A program made the translations under genes and the position numbers. This document shows, piece by piece, positions 32,101 to 40,084 of a stretch of 41,453 nt of DNA (the stretch's first letter is position 1; the number at the start of each line of letters is the position of its first letter). Origin of the DNA: Paractinoplanes atraurantiacus. Its GTDB lineage: Bacteria > Actinomycetota > Actinomycetes > Mycobacteriales > Micromonosporaceae. Under the pieces are notes generated by a model, which was not told where the DNA came from, searched no databases, and saw only the letters and a program-made list of their open reading frames with translations. Location of the stretch: assembly GCF_900215205.1 (NCBI RefSeq), contig NZ_OBDY01000050.1, forward strand, positions 1 through 41,453. Reading direction: 5' to 3'.

Positions 32101-34899
32101 GCCGCCGACGGTCCGCTGGTCGCCACGGCGACCGTGCCGGGCACCGGCGGATGGCAGACCTACGTGGACGTCACGGTTCCGGTCACCGCGGCCGACACCG
32201 AGTCACTGTTCTTCGTCGCCCAGGACCCGGGCGGCGGCACGGGGTCGCTGTTCAACGTGAACTGGATGGACTTCCTCGGCCGGGGCGTCACCGAGAACGC
32301 GCCGCCCACGGTGAGTGCCACGGCGACGCCGGCGAGCGGCACGGCGCCGGTCACCGTCGCCTTCGACGGCACGGCGACCGACGCCGAGGGGGACACCCCA
32401 CTGACGTACGCCTGGGACTTCGGCGACGGCGGTAAGGCCGACACCCTCGACGCGACCCACACGTACCAGGCGCCGGGCAACTTCACGGCCACGCTGACCG
32501 TGACCGACAAGCGCGGCGCCAAGGCGTACACCAATGTGCCGGTGAAGGTCGAAGCGCCGAACACGGCCTGTTTCGGGGCGCGCTCGGACGACTTCCTCGG
32601 CTCCAGCCTCGACCGCAGCCGGTGGTCGGTGGTCCGGGAGGACCAGACCTTCTCGGTCGGTGACGGGTCGCTGAAGCTGCCCACCATGGTGGGCGACCTC
32701 TACGGCGCCCGCAACGACGCCACCAACCTGGTGCTGCAACCGGCGCCGAGCGGGGCCTGGCAGGCCACCACCAAGATCACGCTGCCGGTGACCGCGAACT
32801 ACCAGCAGGCCGGGCTTCTGGTCTACGGCGACGACGACAACTACGCCAAGCTGGATCTGCTGTTCAACGGAGCCCGCACGGTCGAGTTCATCCGGGAGAC
32901 CGCCGGAACACCGCGCAACGAGAGCGGCGACAGCACGTCGGCGCCGGTCGGTGACACCTTCTACCTGCGGCTGATCAGCGACGGGACGAACCTGACGGCC
33001 CAGGCCTCGGTCGACGGGCAGAACTTCACGGCGGTCGGCCGCGCGGCCGCGCTGGCCGGCATCGTGAACCCGCGGGTCGGTGTGTTCGCGCTCAACGGCG
33101 GCACCACGGCGCCGGTGGTGAACGCGGCGGTCGACTGGTTCCAGATCACACCGGACGCGCCGGCGGAACCCGCCGCGCCGTCGGACGAGTTCACCGGCGC
33201 GGCCCTGGACCCGTGCCGCTGGAACGCGATCGTCCGCGGAGACTCGACGGCGTACCGCATCGCCGACGGGGCCCTGCGGATCGACACACCAACCGGTGAC
33301 ATCTACGGCACGGGCAACACCGCGCCGAAGAACTTCATTCTGCAGAAGGCGCCGTCCGGCGACTGGACGGTGGAGACGAAGGTCGACGGGAGTGCGCTGA
33401 ACGAGCGGTACCAACAGGCCGGTCTGATAGTCTACGGCGACGACGACAACTACGTGAAGCTCGACTTCGTCGTCGACAACGAGGCCGGGCAGGCGGTGAG
33501 CCGGCGCATCGAGTTCCGCAGCGAGATCGGGGCGGCGGTGCAGGATCCGCAGCCTCAGTCCGGCAACCTGACGTCGGGGGTGTGGCACCTGCGGCTGGCC
33601 AAGGCCGGCAACACCTACACGGCGTCCTATTCGGCGGACGGTACGACGTGGACGTCGTTCCCGGCGCTGACCAACGCGGCCGTGTCGAAGGTCGGTCTTT
33701 ACAGCATCGGAACTTCGCAAGCCGCCCCGAAGACGGTGGCGTTCGAGTACTTCCGTCTGACCGCCGCCAACTCCGACACCACCGCTCCGGTGACCGCGGC
33801 GTCGGTCTCCGGCACTCCGGTCGACGGATGGCACACCGGGGACGTCACGGTCACCCTGACCGCGACGGATGCCTCCGGCGTCGACAAGACGGAATACCAG
33901 GTCGACAACGCCACCACGTGGACCGCCTACACCGCGCCGGTCGTGGTCACCGGTGACGGCTCGCACGACGTGCGGTTCCGGTCGACTGACAAGGCGGGCA
34001 ACGTGGAGGCGGCGAAGTCGGTCGCCGTGAAGATCGACACCACGGCGCCGCTCACGACGGCGGCGTTCGCGCCGGCGAACGACAACGGCTGGCACGCCGG
34101 GGCCATCCCGGTCACGCTCACCGCGGCCGACGCCGGGTCGGGGGTCGGCAAGCTGGAGTGGTCGCTGGACGGGGGCGCGTGGACCCCGTACACCTCGCCG
34201 GTGGACATCAAGGGTGACGGGCAGCACGAGCTGCTCTACCGCTCCACCGACAAGGCCGGAAACGCGGAAACCCTCAAGTCGGCGGTCGTACGGATCGACG
34301 GGACCAAGCCGACACTGCTCGTGTCCGGTGTGGCCCACGGTCAGCTTTACGGCGACAGCCAGGACGTGCGCATCTCGTGGCAGGCGGTCGACCCGACCTC
34401 GGGCGTCCAGAGCACCAGCGCGACGCTGAACGGCCAGGCGTACACGAACGGGGCGCTGCTGGCCCTGTACGAGTTGCCGCTGGGCCTGCACGACCTGACG
34501 GCGACCGCGGTCGACAAGGCGGGCAACCGCACGACGACCACGGTGCAGTTCTACGTCACCACCTCGTTCCGGGACATGCAGAACCTGCTGGACCGGTTCA
34601 AGGCGACCAGCCGGCTCTCGGCCAAGGCCCACAAGGACCTGTCGAAGAAGCTGGACGCGGCCCGCAAGGCCGAGGCGGACGGCAAGGACGACAAGGCCAT
34701 CAAGGAGCTGAACGCCTTCAAGAAGGCGGTCACCGACGCGGCCCCGGCCGCCGACATCCGTGACACCCTGCTCCGCGACGCCGACGCCATGATCGTCCGC
34801 CTGGGCGGCACCGCCAGCCCCGCCGGCGTCAAGGCGAACAAAGGAAAGACAGTGAAGAACCTGGGCCGCCTCGGCGGCGATCCGACCCGTATCCGCTAA
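29179..34899 (+). CDS. Giant secreted fusion: ThuA, sorbosone-dehydrogenase-like propeller, PKD, CBM6, lectin-like and Ig-like domains
   Basis: About 1906 residues. Domains in order: signal peptide (1-30); ThuA-like glutamine-amidotransferase fold (about 37-254, GGGYAGIHAASDTEY); glucose/sorbosone-dehydrogenase six-bladed propeller (about 270-694, NEDGLIGIRLDPDF, GNLYLATGDN); PKD (about 700-785); a beta domain with DHEHA-type His cluster; CBM6 (about 895-1036, QAEYYTGTGRV, GFIEDGDWW); second PKD (1040-1128); two DUF1349/concanavalin-like domains (1135-1324 and 1334-1529, each with QQAGLxVYGDDDNY); three Ig-like repeats (about 1534-1794, STDKAGN); and a charged helical tail. It probably oxidises or otherwise transforms sugars at a polysaccharide surface. 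GTG start with AAGGAG five bases upstream. A hairpin terminator follows. Confidence 0.92.
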   Translation: MPRRSFRALITAALLLCALLTAPHQAAAAPAAAAADPYSVLVFSKTAAFRHDSIPAGIAAIKKLGEDNGFTVDTTEDGAAFTDANLAKYRAVVWLSTTGDVLDAGQQAAFERYIQAGGGYAGIHAASDTEYSWPWYGELVGAYFNNHPANQQATVKVEDHAHPSTAHLPDTWPRFDEWYNFRTNPRSKVHVLATLDETSYSPGTGAMGSDHPTAWCRDYDGGRTWYTGGGHTNESFADPQFLAHLLGGIQTAAGVADADCGASLTSSFEKVSLDGNTSNPMELDIAKDGRVFYVERDGRVQIIKPDTGRTVTAVDLDVFTGNEDGLIGIRLDPDFATNGWVYLYYARNDGTPRNLLSRFTVTGDTIAVASEKVVLQVDTQRNTCCHAGGSMTFDRDGNLYLATGDNTNPFESDAYTPIDERAGRQDYDAQRSAGNTNDLRGKVLRIHPEDDGSYTVPAGNLFAPGTAKTRPEIFAMGFRNPFRIGTDPKTGTLYVGDYGPDASTTNPNRGPEGTVEWNIVGKAGNYGWPYCTGANYAYNDYQFPSGPSGAKFDCAAPKNDSPNNTGLTDLPPAIAATVDYDYGGNPRFPEIGGGGAPMGGPVYRYDAALSSDRKWPAYYDGKAMFGEWNQSKMYTMQVSADGKSLVDINQLLTGMSFIRPMDFEFGPDGALYMIEWGSGFGGSNDDSGVYRIDYVAGDRAPIAAASATPTSGPVPLTAKFSSAGSRDPDGGALTYAWTFGDGGTSDEANPTHTYTKAGNYNAQLTVTNPKGRTAVANVPVTVGNTAPTVSIEFPPDGGFFDWGDQVKYTIKVTDPEDGTIECDRIQLQVLLGHDEHAHPLEQHTGCTGTVQTALAAGHGAEADVFAVFEATYTDNGGEGGAAALTGRAIEQLQPKRKQAEYYTGTGRVAGSTGGGDAGVQRETASDPAGGGQNIGFIEDGDWWSLDPASLTGVDSIRFRAASAASGGQIEIRSGAADGPLVATATVPGTGGWQTYVDVTVPVTAADTESLFFVAQDPGGGTGSLFNVNWMDFLGRGVTENAPPTVSATATPASGTAPVTVAFDGTATDAEGDTPLTYAWDFGDGGKADTLDATHTYQAPGNFTATLTVTDKRGAKAYTNVPVKVEAPNTACFGARSDDFLGSSLDRSRWSVVREDQTFSVGDGSLKLPTMVGDLYGARNDATNLVLQPAPSGAWQATTKITLPVTANYQQAGLLVYGDDDNYAKLDLLFNGARTVEFIRETAGTPRNESGDSTSAPVGDTFYLRLISDGTNLTAQASVDGQNFTAVGRAAALAGIVNPRVGVFALNGGTTAPVVNAAVDWFQITPDAPAEPAAPSDEFTGAALDPCRWNAIVRGDSTAYRIADGALRIDTPTGDIYGTGNTAPKNFILQKAPSGDWTVETKVDGSALNERYQQAGLIVYGDDDNYVKLDFVVDNEAGQAVSRRIEFRSEIGAAVQDPQPQSGNLTSGVWHLRLAKAGNTYTASYSADGTTWTSFPALTNAAVSKVGLYSIGTSQAAPKTVAFEYFRLTAANSDTTAPVTAASVSGTPVDGWHTGDVTVTLTATDASGVDKTEYQVDNATTWTAYTAPVVVTGDGSHDVRFRSTDKAGNVEAAKSVAVKIDTTAPLTTAAFAPANDNGWHAGAIPVTLTAADAGSGVGKLEWSLDGGAWTPYTSPVDIKGDGQHELLYRSTDKAGNAETLKSAVVRIDGTKPTLLVSGVAHGQLYGDSQDVRISWQAVDPTSGVQSTSATLNGQAYTNGALLALYELPLGLHDLTATAVDKAGNRTTTTVQFYVTTSFRDMQNLLDRFKATSRLSAKAHKDLSKKLDAARKAEADGKDDKAIKELNAFKKAVTDAAPAADIRDTLLRDADAMIVRLGGTASPAGVKANKGKTVKNLGRLGGDPTRIR

Positions 34900-34916
34900 C
34901 TCCGTTTCGCAAGACT

Positions 34917-34949
34917 GCGGCCCGTCCCGTGCACAACGGGGCGGGCCGC
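34917..34949 (+). terminator. Hairpin terminator after the ThuA fusion gene
   Basis: A 14-bp stem with one T-G pair (34917-34930 with 34936-34949; arms GCGGCCCGTCCCGT and ACGGGGCGGGCCGC) and a 5-base loop, 18 bases after the stop. No T-run. It could also serve the convergent MBL gene. Confidence 0.75.
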
Positions 34950-34995
34950 GGTCGTCTCAACTCAGCCGCCCACTGCCGCGAGACGACCGGCCGGG

Positions 34996-35832
34996 TCAGG
35001 TCCGCGGCTTCGCCCTTTTCGCGCCGCCCCACAGCGAGCCGGGGTTGGCGCGGGTCGGGTAGCGCTTCAGCATCGCGCCGTACAGTTGCTCGGCTGTGGT
35101 GGTCTGTTCGGCGAGCGTGTTGAACGTGCGCAGGTAGTCCGCGGTCTGGGCGAGGATGGCCGGGTCGTCGGGGAGATCGGGCTTTTTGTGGCCGGCCACC
35201 ACGGCGGCCGGGTCGAGTCCGCGCAGCCGGTCGGCGGTGGCGGCCCGCTGCTCCCGGGTCTCGGCTGTGGTTTCGGCCAGGTAGGGGTGGATGTCGTTGT
35301 AGGCGACGTCGCCGGCGACCAGCAACCGCAGATCGGGTGACCAGAGGGCGGTGGTGTTCTCGGTGTCGGAATAGCCGGTGCCGACGATTTCCAGCGGGCT
35401 TCCCTCGAGGTCGAGGGTGCTGCCGGCCAAGGGCTCGGGCAGTTGGAGCGGTTTGGGGATCTGGCCGGGGAAAAGGCGTTCCCAAAAGTCGTTCAGGTAC
35501 TGCGGGCCGCCCTGGAATGCGGTGAGGCGCACGGTGGCTTCGGTGGCGACCGCCCGTACACCTGGGAAGGCTTTGGCGATCTGCCCGGCGCCGAAGAAAT
35601 GGTCGCCGTGGCCATGCGTGATGTAGAGGTGGGTGAGACGCCGGTCGAAGGAGCGGACCCACTCGATGAGAGTCTCGTTCTGCTCGATCGTGGTGTAGGT
35701 GTCGATGAGCACGGCGTCGCGCTCGCCATAGATGAGCGTCGCTGAGTTGGCGACCCAGAGCAGATCCTCGGGCCCGTAGGGAAGGTCGCGGGTGACGCCC
35801 GGGCGGCGGGCGGAATGAACGGCGTACTGCAT
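34996..35832 (-). CDS. MBL-fold metallo-hydrolase
   Basis: 278 residues, cytoplasmic. The zinc motif HxHxDH is seen in ITHGHGDHFFG (about 73-83), with later metal ligands in LLVAGDVAYND (Asp) and VVAGHKKPD (His). The fold includes lactamases, glyoxalases, lactonases and others; the substrate is not clear from the sequence. ATG start at 35832. Divergent from the acyl-CoA dehydrogenase gene with 93 bases between. Confidence 0.9.
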   Translation of the reverse strand: MQYAVHSARRPGVTRDLPYGPEDLLWVANSATLIYGERDAVLIDTYTTIEQNETLIEWVRSFDRRLTHLYITHGHGDHFFGAGQIAKAFPGVRAVATEATVRLTAFQGGPQYLNDFWERLFPGQIPKPLQLPEPLAGSTLDLEGSPLEIVGTGYSDTENTTALWSPDLRLLVAGDVAYNDIHPYLAETTAETREQRAATADRLRGLDPAAVVAGHKKPDLPDDPAILAQTADYLRTFNTLAEQTTTAEQLYGAMLKRYPTRANPGSLWGGAKRAKPRT

Positions 35833-35925
35833 GGCCTCGAAGGTACTTATGGTGCGACGATCGTTGCGGTCGCCGGCGTCAGGGTTGCCCGGCCGGGCAG
35901 CGCGCGGTGCACGGGAGGTCCGGCT

Positions 35926-37077
35926 ATGTATGACGACCCTTTCGAGACTTCTGAGCGGGCGGCGTTGCGAGAAGCGACTGCGTTATTCGTACGGAGGGAG
36001 ATCGTGCCCCACCTCGGCGAATGGGAGCGGGACGGCGAGATACCGCGGGAATTGCATCGGCGGGCGGCCAAGGCGGGACTGTACGGAATAGGGTTCGCCG
36101 AGGAACACGGCGGTGACGGCGGGGACACCGTCGATGCGGTGGTCGCGGCCGAGGCGTTTCTGGAAGCGGGCGGGTCGTCGGGGTGTCATGCGGCGCTGTT
36201 CACGCATGGCATCGCGCTGCCGCACATCGTGGCTTCGGGGGACGGTGGGCTGATCGATCGCTTCGTCCGGCCGGCGCTGGCGGGGGAAAAGGTGTGCGCG
36301 CTCGGCGTCACCGAGCCGGATGCGGGGTCGGATGTGGCGTCGCTGAGGACCACCGCGGTGCGGGACGGCGACGAGTACGTCGTCAACGGGGCCAAGATGT
36401 TCATCACGTCGGGTACGAGGGCCGATTTCGTGACGACTGCCGTGCGTACAGGCGGACCTGGGGCCTCGGGGTTGAGTCTTCTGGTCGTGGAAAAGGGGAC
36501 GCCGGGATTCGGGGTGTCGCGGCGGCTGGACAAGATGGGGTGGCTCTGCTCGGACACGGCGGAACTGTCGTTCGCCGATTGCCGGGTGCCGGCGCGCAAT
36601 TTGATCGGCGCCGAGAATGAAGGGTTCCCGCTGATCGCGCAGGTGTTCGTGCCGGAGCGCATCATCGTGGCGGTGCACGCGTATTCGGTGGCGCAGAGAT
36701 GCCTGGACCTGACGGTGGAGTACACGCGCGAGCGGTCCACGTTCGGCAAGCCGTTGGCGGCGCGGCAGGTGGTGCGGCACAAGCTCGTGCAGATGAGGCA
36801 GCGCATCGAATTGGCCCGGACATATACGCGCCGGGTGGCGCTGAGGCACGCGTCGGGCGAGATGGTCGCGGGGGAGGCGTGCCTGGCGAAGAACGCGGCG
36901 GTGGACGCGTGCAAATACGTGGTCGATGAGGCGGTCCAGTTGCACGGCGGAATGGGCTACATGCGCGAGTCGGAGGTGGAACGGCATTACCGCGACTCCC
37001 GCATCCTCGGCATCGGCGGCGGGGCCAGCGAGGTGATGGCCGACCTCGCCGCGAGGATCTTCGGGTACGCCGGTTAG
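35926..37077 (+). CDS. Acyl-CoA dehydrogenase
   Basis: 383 residues, normal for the family. It carries the FAD/substrate blocks LGVTEPDAGSDVASLRT and YVVNGAKMFITSG, and the C-terminal VQLHGGMGYMRESEVERHYR. The likely catalytic base is the Glu of GGGASEVM. It removes two hydrogens from an acyl-CoA, passing electrons to ETF, in fatty acid, amino acid or polyketide metabolism. The ATG at 35926 has GGGAGG 7 bases upstream; an earlier in-frame ATG at 35815 overlaps the opposite gene and is not used. Its stop overlaps the stop of the convergent PASTA gene. Confidence 0.95.
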   Translation: MYDDPFETSERAALREATALFVRREIVPHLGEWERDGEIPRELHRRAAKAGLYGIGFAEEHGGDGGDTVDAVVAAEAFLEAGGSSGCHAALFTHGIALPHIVASGDGGLIDRFVRPALAGEKVCALGVTEPDAGSDVASLRTTAVRDGDEYVVNGAKMFITSGTRADFVTTAVRTGGPGASGLSLLVVEKGTPGFGVSRRLDKMGWLCSDTAELSFADCRVPARNLIGAENEGFPLIAQVFVPERIIVAVHAYSVAQRCLDLTVEYTRERSTFGKPLAARQVVRHKLVQMRQRIELARTYTRRVALRHASGEMVAGEACLAKNAAVDACKYVVDEAVQLHGGMGYMRESEVERHYRDSRILGIGGGASEVMADLAARIFGYAG

Positions 37078-37673
37078 TCGTCGCTGTACTTCTTGACCGT
37101 GGCGGTGATGAGAGACCCGGACTCGACCGTGGAGCCGGGCTTCAGATCCTGCGCGAGGACGACCCAGTTCGCGTCGATGACCGGCAGGCGATGCGCTCCG
37201 GTGGCGTCCTTGGCGGGAGCGACGATGAGCCCGGCCGAACGCCGCAGGTCCTGTGCGGACTGATAGTCCAGTCCTACGCCGCTGGGCACCTTGATCTTAG
37301 CTGGAGCCGCCTTTGTGACGGGCGCCTTTGTGGTGGGCGCCTTTGTTGTGGGCGCCTTTGTGGTAGGCGGCGCGGAAGTGGGCAGATCCGCGGGCTGGGC
37401 GGGAACGGCGGCTGTAGTCGCGGCCGCTGCTGGGGTCGAGGGCGTGGTCTGCTGGGCGGACGCCTGCGCGGCGGCGGCGCCCTTTGCGTAGCCCTCCTCG
37501 AAGCTGTCCTTGGCATCGCCGCTGGAGACTGCGGCGATCACCGTGCCGCCGACGCAAAGAATGAGCACGGCACCTACACCACCGAGAATCCACGGCAGCT
37601 GGCTGCGCTTTTTCGGTGGCGGCGTCGGCGTGGGTTGCGGATATTCGGTCCCGTAAGGGCCTGCCGGCCCCAA
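37074..37673 (-). CDS. Single-pass membrane protein with extracellular PASTA domain
   Basis: About 199 residues if the TTG at 37673 is the start. A short Pro-rich cytoplasmic N-terminus ends in KKRSQLPW, then comes a membrane helix (ILGGVGAVLILCVGGTVIAAV), an Ala/Gln stretch, a PTTKA repeat linker and a C-terminal PASTA domain (VPSGVGLDYQSAQDLRRSAG to ITATVKKY). PASTA domains bind peptidoglycan fragments or beta-lactams. There is no kinase part. The start is doubtful: no ATG or GTG precedes the helix, no ribosome site is visible, and the TTG sits in a hairpin after the upstream gene. A 5'-truncated gene is possible. Confidence 0.7.
   Translation of the reverse strand: MGPAGPYGTEYPQPTPTPPPKKRSQLPWILGGVGAVLILCVGGTVIAAVSSGDAKDSFEEGYAKGAAAAQASAQQTTPSTPAAAATTAAVPAQPADLPTSAPPTTKAPTTKAPTTKAPVTKAAPAKIKVPSGVGLDYQSAQDLRRSAGLIVAPAKDATGAHRLPVIDANWVVLAQDLKPGSTVESGSLITATVKKYSDD
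37312..37371 (-). repeat. 15-bp tandem repeat encoding PTTKA linker
   Basis: About four copies of a unit like GGCGCCTTTGTGGTG (plus strand) encode the repeats TKAPT of the PASTA protein linker. Copies differ by one or two bases, so length change by slippage is likely among relatives. Confidence 0.75.
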
Positions 37674-37696
37674 CCTAGGGCGAGGCTGGGGCCGGC
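37663..37696 (-). terminator. Hairpin after the NPP1-type gene, overlapping the PASTA gene start
   Basis: GCCGGCCCCA and TGGGGCCGGC form a perfect 10-bp stem with a 14-base loop, 24 bases after the stop of the NPP1-type gene. It contains the only plausible start of the downstream PASTA gene. Confidence 0.55.
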
Positions 37697-37720
37697 GGGG
37701 TCGGTCGTTCGGAGTCGCTT

Positions 37721-38485
37721 TCAGGCGTACGGGCTGAAGGGGATGCCGGACGGCTTGGCGGCGTTCAGCAAATACTCGAAGGAGCCGTCCTTGATTTTGA
37801 TGGTGGCCGAGCCGAAATTGGCGGCCATCAGCTTGTCGCGCAGGGTGACGGTTGGGTAGCCGTTCCAGTCGACCAGAGCCGGGTAGCGCCAATTGTGGTA
37901 GTGGTTCTCCGGGGGCTCGTCGTTGCTGTTGGCCAGCCGGAAGAAGTGGGTCGAGGCGCCGTCCTTGTGGTAGACGACCTTCGGGTGGCTGCCGTCGAAA
38001 CGTACCTGGGAACGGGTGTAGGTCACCTGCGAGCTGTGCTGGGTCGTGGTGACGTACTCGACCTGGTTTGAGGTTTGGTTGACCCAGGAGATGACGTGTT
38101 CCCAGTCGTGGCGGTGGCCGCCCAAGCCGCTGCCGGCTACGGCCTGGTCCTTTTCGAAATAGCTGGCGTAGACGATGGCGCACCAGCCGTTGTTGCATTT
38201 CGCGCGGGCGTACGTCTGTGAATTGTCGAGGTCCCATTGGTCGCGGCAGGAGCCGTTGACGGCGCCGGTGGTGTTGAGGCCGCCGTTGAGGGTGCCGTCG
38301 GGGCCGATGGCGGGGACGGCGTAACAGCCGTCGGTGTCGTAGTCGTAGGCGGGGGAGAACGATTGTTCGTATCCGCCGGCGTTCTGGGGGAGGTTGTGGG
38401 GAGGGTCGGCCAGGGCGGGGGAGGCCGCGACCAGGACCATGAGGGCGGCCAGGCCGGAGACGGCCCCGAGACGTACGAGACGCAT
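37721..38485 (-). CDS. Secreted NPP1/NLP-family necrosis-inducing protein
   Basis: 254 residues. A signal peptide (about 1-26) precedes the NPP1 domain. The heptapeptide GHRHDWE, diagnostic of necrosis and ethylene-inducing-like proteins, is intact and holds the metal-binding residues. Cys pairs (DGCYAVPAIG, GSCRDQW, KCNNGWC) suggest disulfides. NLPs bind glycosylinositol phosphoceramides of plant membranes and cause leakage in dicots; in actinomycetes their role is little known. ATG start at 38485. A TTGACG -35-like element lies at 38515-38520 on this strand. Confidence 0.92.
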   Translation of the reverse strand: MRLVRLGAVSGLAALMVLVAASPALADPPHNLPQNAGGYEQSFSPAYDYDTDGCYAVPAIGPDGTLNGGLNTTGAVNGSCRDQWDLDNSQTYARAKCNNGWCAIVYASYFEKDQAVAGSGLGGHRHDWEHVISWVNQTSNQVEYVTTTQHSSQVTYTRSQVRFDGSHPKVVYHKDGASTHFFRLANSNDEPPENHYHNWRYPALVDWNGYPTVTLRDKLMAANFGSATIKIKDGSFEYLLNAAKPSGIPFSPYA

Positions 38486-38569
38486 GGCTGATCTTCTCGG
38501 GTTTGATTTAAAAGCGTCAATAGATGGGGCGTGAACACATCGCGGCGGGCGGGTCCCTAGGCTGGAGGC

Positions 38570-39421
38570 ATGAAGGTTCTGTCCATCCAGTCGGCGGTCG
38601 CCTGGGGCCACGTCGGCAATTCGGCGGCCGTGTTCCCGCTCCAGCGCATCGGCGTCGAGGTCGTGCCGGTCTATACGGTCAATTTCTCCAACCACACGGG
38701 GTACGGGGCGTGGCGAGGCCCGCTGATCCCGCCCGCGGACGTGGCTTCGGTCTTGCTGGGCGTGGAGGAGCGGGGCGTGTTCCCGCAGATCGACGCGGTG
38801 TTGTCGGGCTATCAGGGCGGCGTCGGCATCGGCGACGTCATTATTGATGCCGTACGCAGGGTGAAAGCGGCCAATCCGGCGGCGGTCTACGCCTGCGACC
38901 CGGTCATGGGTAATGCGAAGTCGGGCTGCTTCGTGGCACCGGAGATTCCGGAACTGCTGCGCGACCGGGTCGTGCCGGTGGCCGACATCATCACTCCGAA
39001 CCAGTTCGAGCTCGGCTTTTTGACGGGCACCGAGCCGGCGAGCATCGAGTCGACGCTGGCGTCGGCCGATCTGGCCCGCGAAATGGGGCCGTCGACGGTG
39101 CTGGTGACGAGCGTGGAGCGCCCCGACCGCGCGGAGGGCACGATCGAGATGCTGGTCGTGGACCCGGCCGGCGCCTGGTTGGTGAACACCCCGCACCTGC
39201 CGTTCAAGGCGAACGGCTCGGGTGATGTGACGGCGGCGTTGTTCACGGCGCATTACGTGGCCACGAAGGATGCGGCGATGGCTTTGGAGCGTACGGCGTC
39301 AAGCGTCTTTGATTTGATTGAGACGACATATCGCTCCGGCCAGCGCGAGTTGCAGTTGGTGGAGTCCCAGGAGTTCTACGCCAGCCCACGAATGCAGTTC
39401 AAGGCCGAACGGGTGCGTTGA
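38570..39421 (+). CDS. pdxY: Pyridoxal kinase
   Basis: 283 residues, matching PdxY in length and pattern: KVLSIQSAVAWGHVGNSAAV at the start, YACDPVMGNAKSGCFV in the middle, TPNQFELGFLTG, and the anion-hole/catalytic block KANGSGDVTAALF with the catalytic Asp. It phosphorylates pyridoxal to the cofactor pyridoxal 5'-phosphate (vitamin B6 salvage) in the cytoplasm. ATG start. It is 22 bases upstream of the YbaB gene on the same strand. Confidence 0.95.
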   Translation: MKVLSIQSAVAWGHVGNSAAVFPLQRIGVEVVPVYTVNFSNHTGYGAWRGPLIPPADVASVLLGVEERGVFPQIDAVLSGYQGGVGIGDVIIDAVRRVKAANPAAVYACDPVMGNAKSGCFVAPEIPELLRDRVVPVADIITPNQFELGFLTGTEPASIESTLASADLAREMGPSTVLVTSVERPDRAEGTIEMLVVDPAGAWLVNTPHLPFKANGSGDVTAALFTAHYVATKDAAMALERTASSVFDLIETTYRSGQRELQLVESQEFYASPRMQFKAERVR

Positions 39422-39443
39422 CGGCGTCTCTTAGCGTGAGACC

Positions 39444-39815
39444 GTGATGGATGAGCCGTTGGACGGGCTGGCGGTGGAGCGGATCGAGGAGCGGCAGCGG
39501 GGCTTCGAGGAGCGCGCTGCCCAGGCTCGAGCGCTGACCGAGCGCGTGGCCGGGCTGTCGGCCACGGCGCGGGAGGGCGACGGGATCGTCGAGGTGACGC
39601 TCGGGTCGAATGGCCAGATCGTCGATCTGCGGCTCGACGAGGAGATCCGCCGTCAGCCCGCGGCCGCCACGGCCCGGCAGATTCTGGCCGCTGTGAAGGC
39701 GGCCGATCAGGAGTTGGCGCGGCAGTTCGCTCAAGCGACGGACGAGACCATGGGACTCGACAGCGCGACCGGCCAGGCTCTGATGAAGGGCTTCAGGCCT
39801 CAGGAATCAGGGTGA
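39444..39815 (+). CDS. YbaB/EbfC-family protein (effector locus 2)
   Basis: 123 residues, clearly paralogous to 10592-10966: GFEERAAQARALTERVAGLS, GIVEVTLGSNGQIVDLRLDE and TARQILAAVKAAD line up with the first copy. The GTG at 39444 is directly followed by an ATG, so either codon may start. It converges on the immunity/effector genes of locus 2 and overlaps the end of the immunity gene by 23 bases. In locus 1 the YbaB gene is instead upstream and in the same direction, so this locus has been rearranged or this is a different copy. Confidence 0.85.
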   Translation: MMDEPLDGLAVERIEERQRGFEERAAQARALTERVAGLSATAREGDGIVEVTLGSNGQIVDLRLDEEIRRQPAAATARQILAAVKAADQELARQFAQATDETMGLDSATGQALMKGFRPQESG

Positions 39816-40083
39816 TCTCGGGCCGGCCCTCGGGGCGGCTGTCGAACGGGTAGCGCTCGGTGCCGGCCGGGATGCCGACACGGCCCAGCCAGATGCCGTG
39901 ACGGCAGCGGTCGCACCATGCGGTGATGGAGCCGGTCCGGCTGTCCGGATAGCCGTAGAACGTGAGCTGAATGTGGCCGCCGTCGCCCTCCGGGCAGGGG
40001 ACGTCGATCGGCTGCGGGAAAGCCTCGTAGACCTTGCTGAAGGCCTGATACCACGACTCCCAGCGGCGCTCGGCCTCCGTCAT
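39793..40083 (-). CDS. Probable immunity protein of effector locus 2
   Basis: 96 residues, cytoplasmic. Cys residues in VPCPEG and AWCDRCRHGIW suggest a small zinc-binding beta domain. No family recognised. The ATG at 40083 has GGGGG six bases upstream and lies one base after the effector stop, the tight pairing expected of effector and immunity genes. It shares no visible similarity with the immunity candidate of locus 1, as expected if each neutralises its own toxin. Confidence 0.7.
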   Translation of the reverse strand: MTEAERRWESWYQAFSKVYEAFPQPIDVPCPEGDGGHIQLTFYGYPDSRTGSITAWCDRCRHGIWLGRVGIPAGTERYPFDSRPEGRPEITLIPEA

Positions 40084-40084
40084 C

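Noticed and set aside
36669..36990. Searched for a fused thioesterase or further acyl-CoA genes near the dehydrogenase
   Set aside because: No second pathway gene is present, so no metabolic cluster can be claimed.
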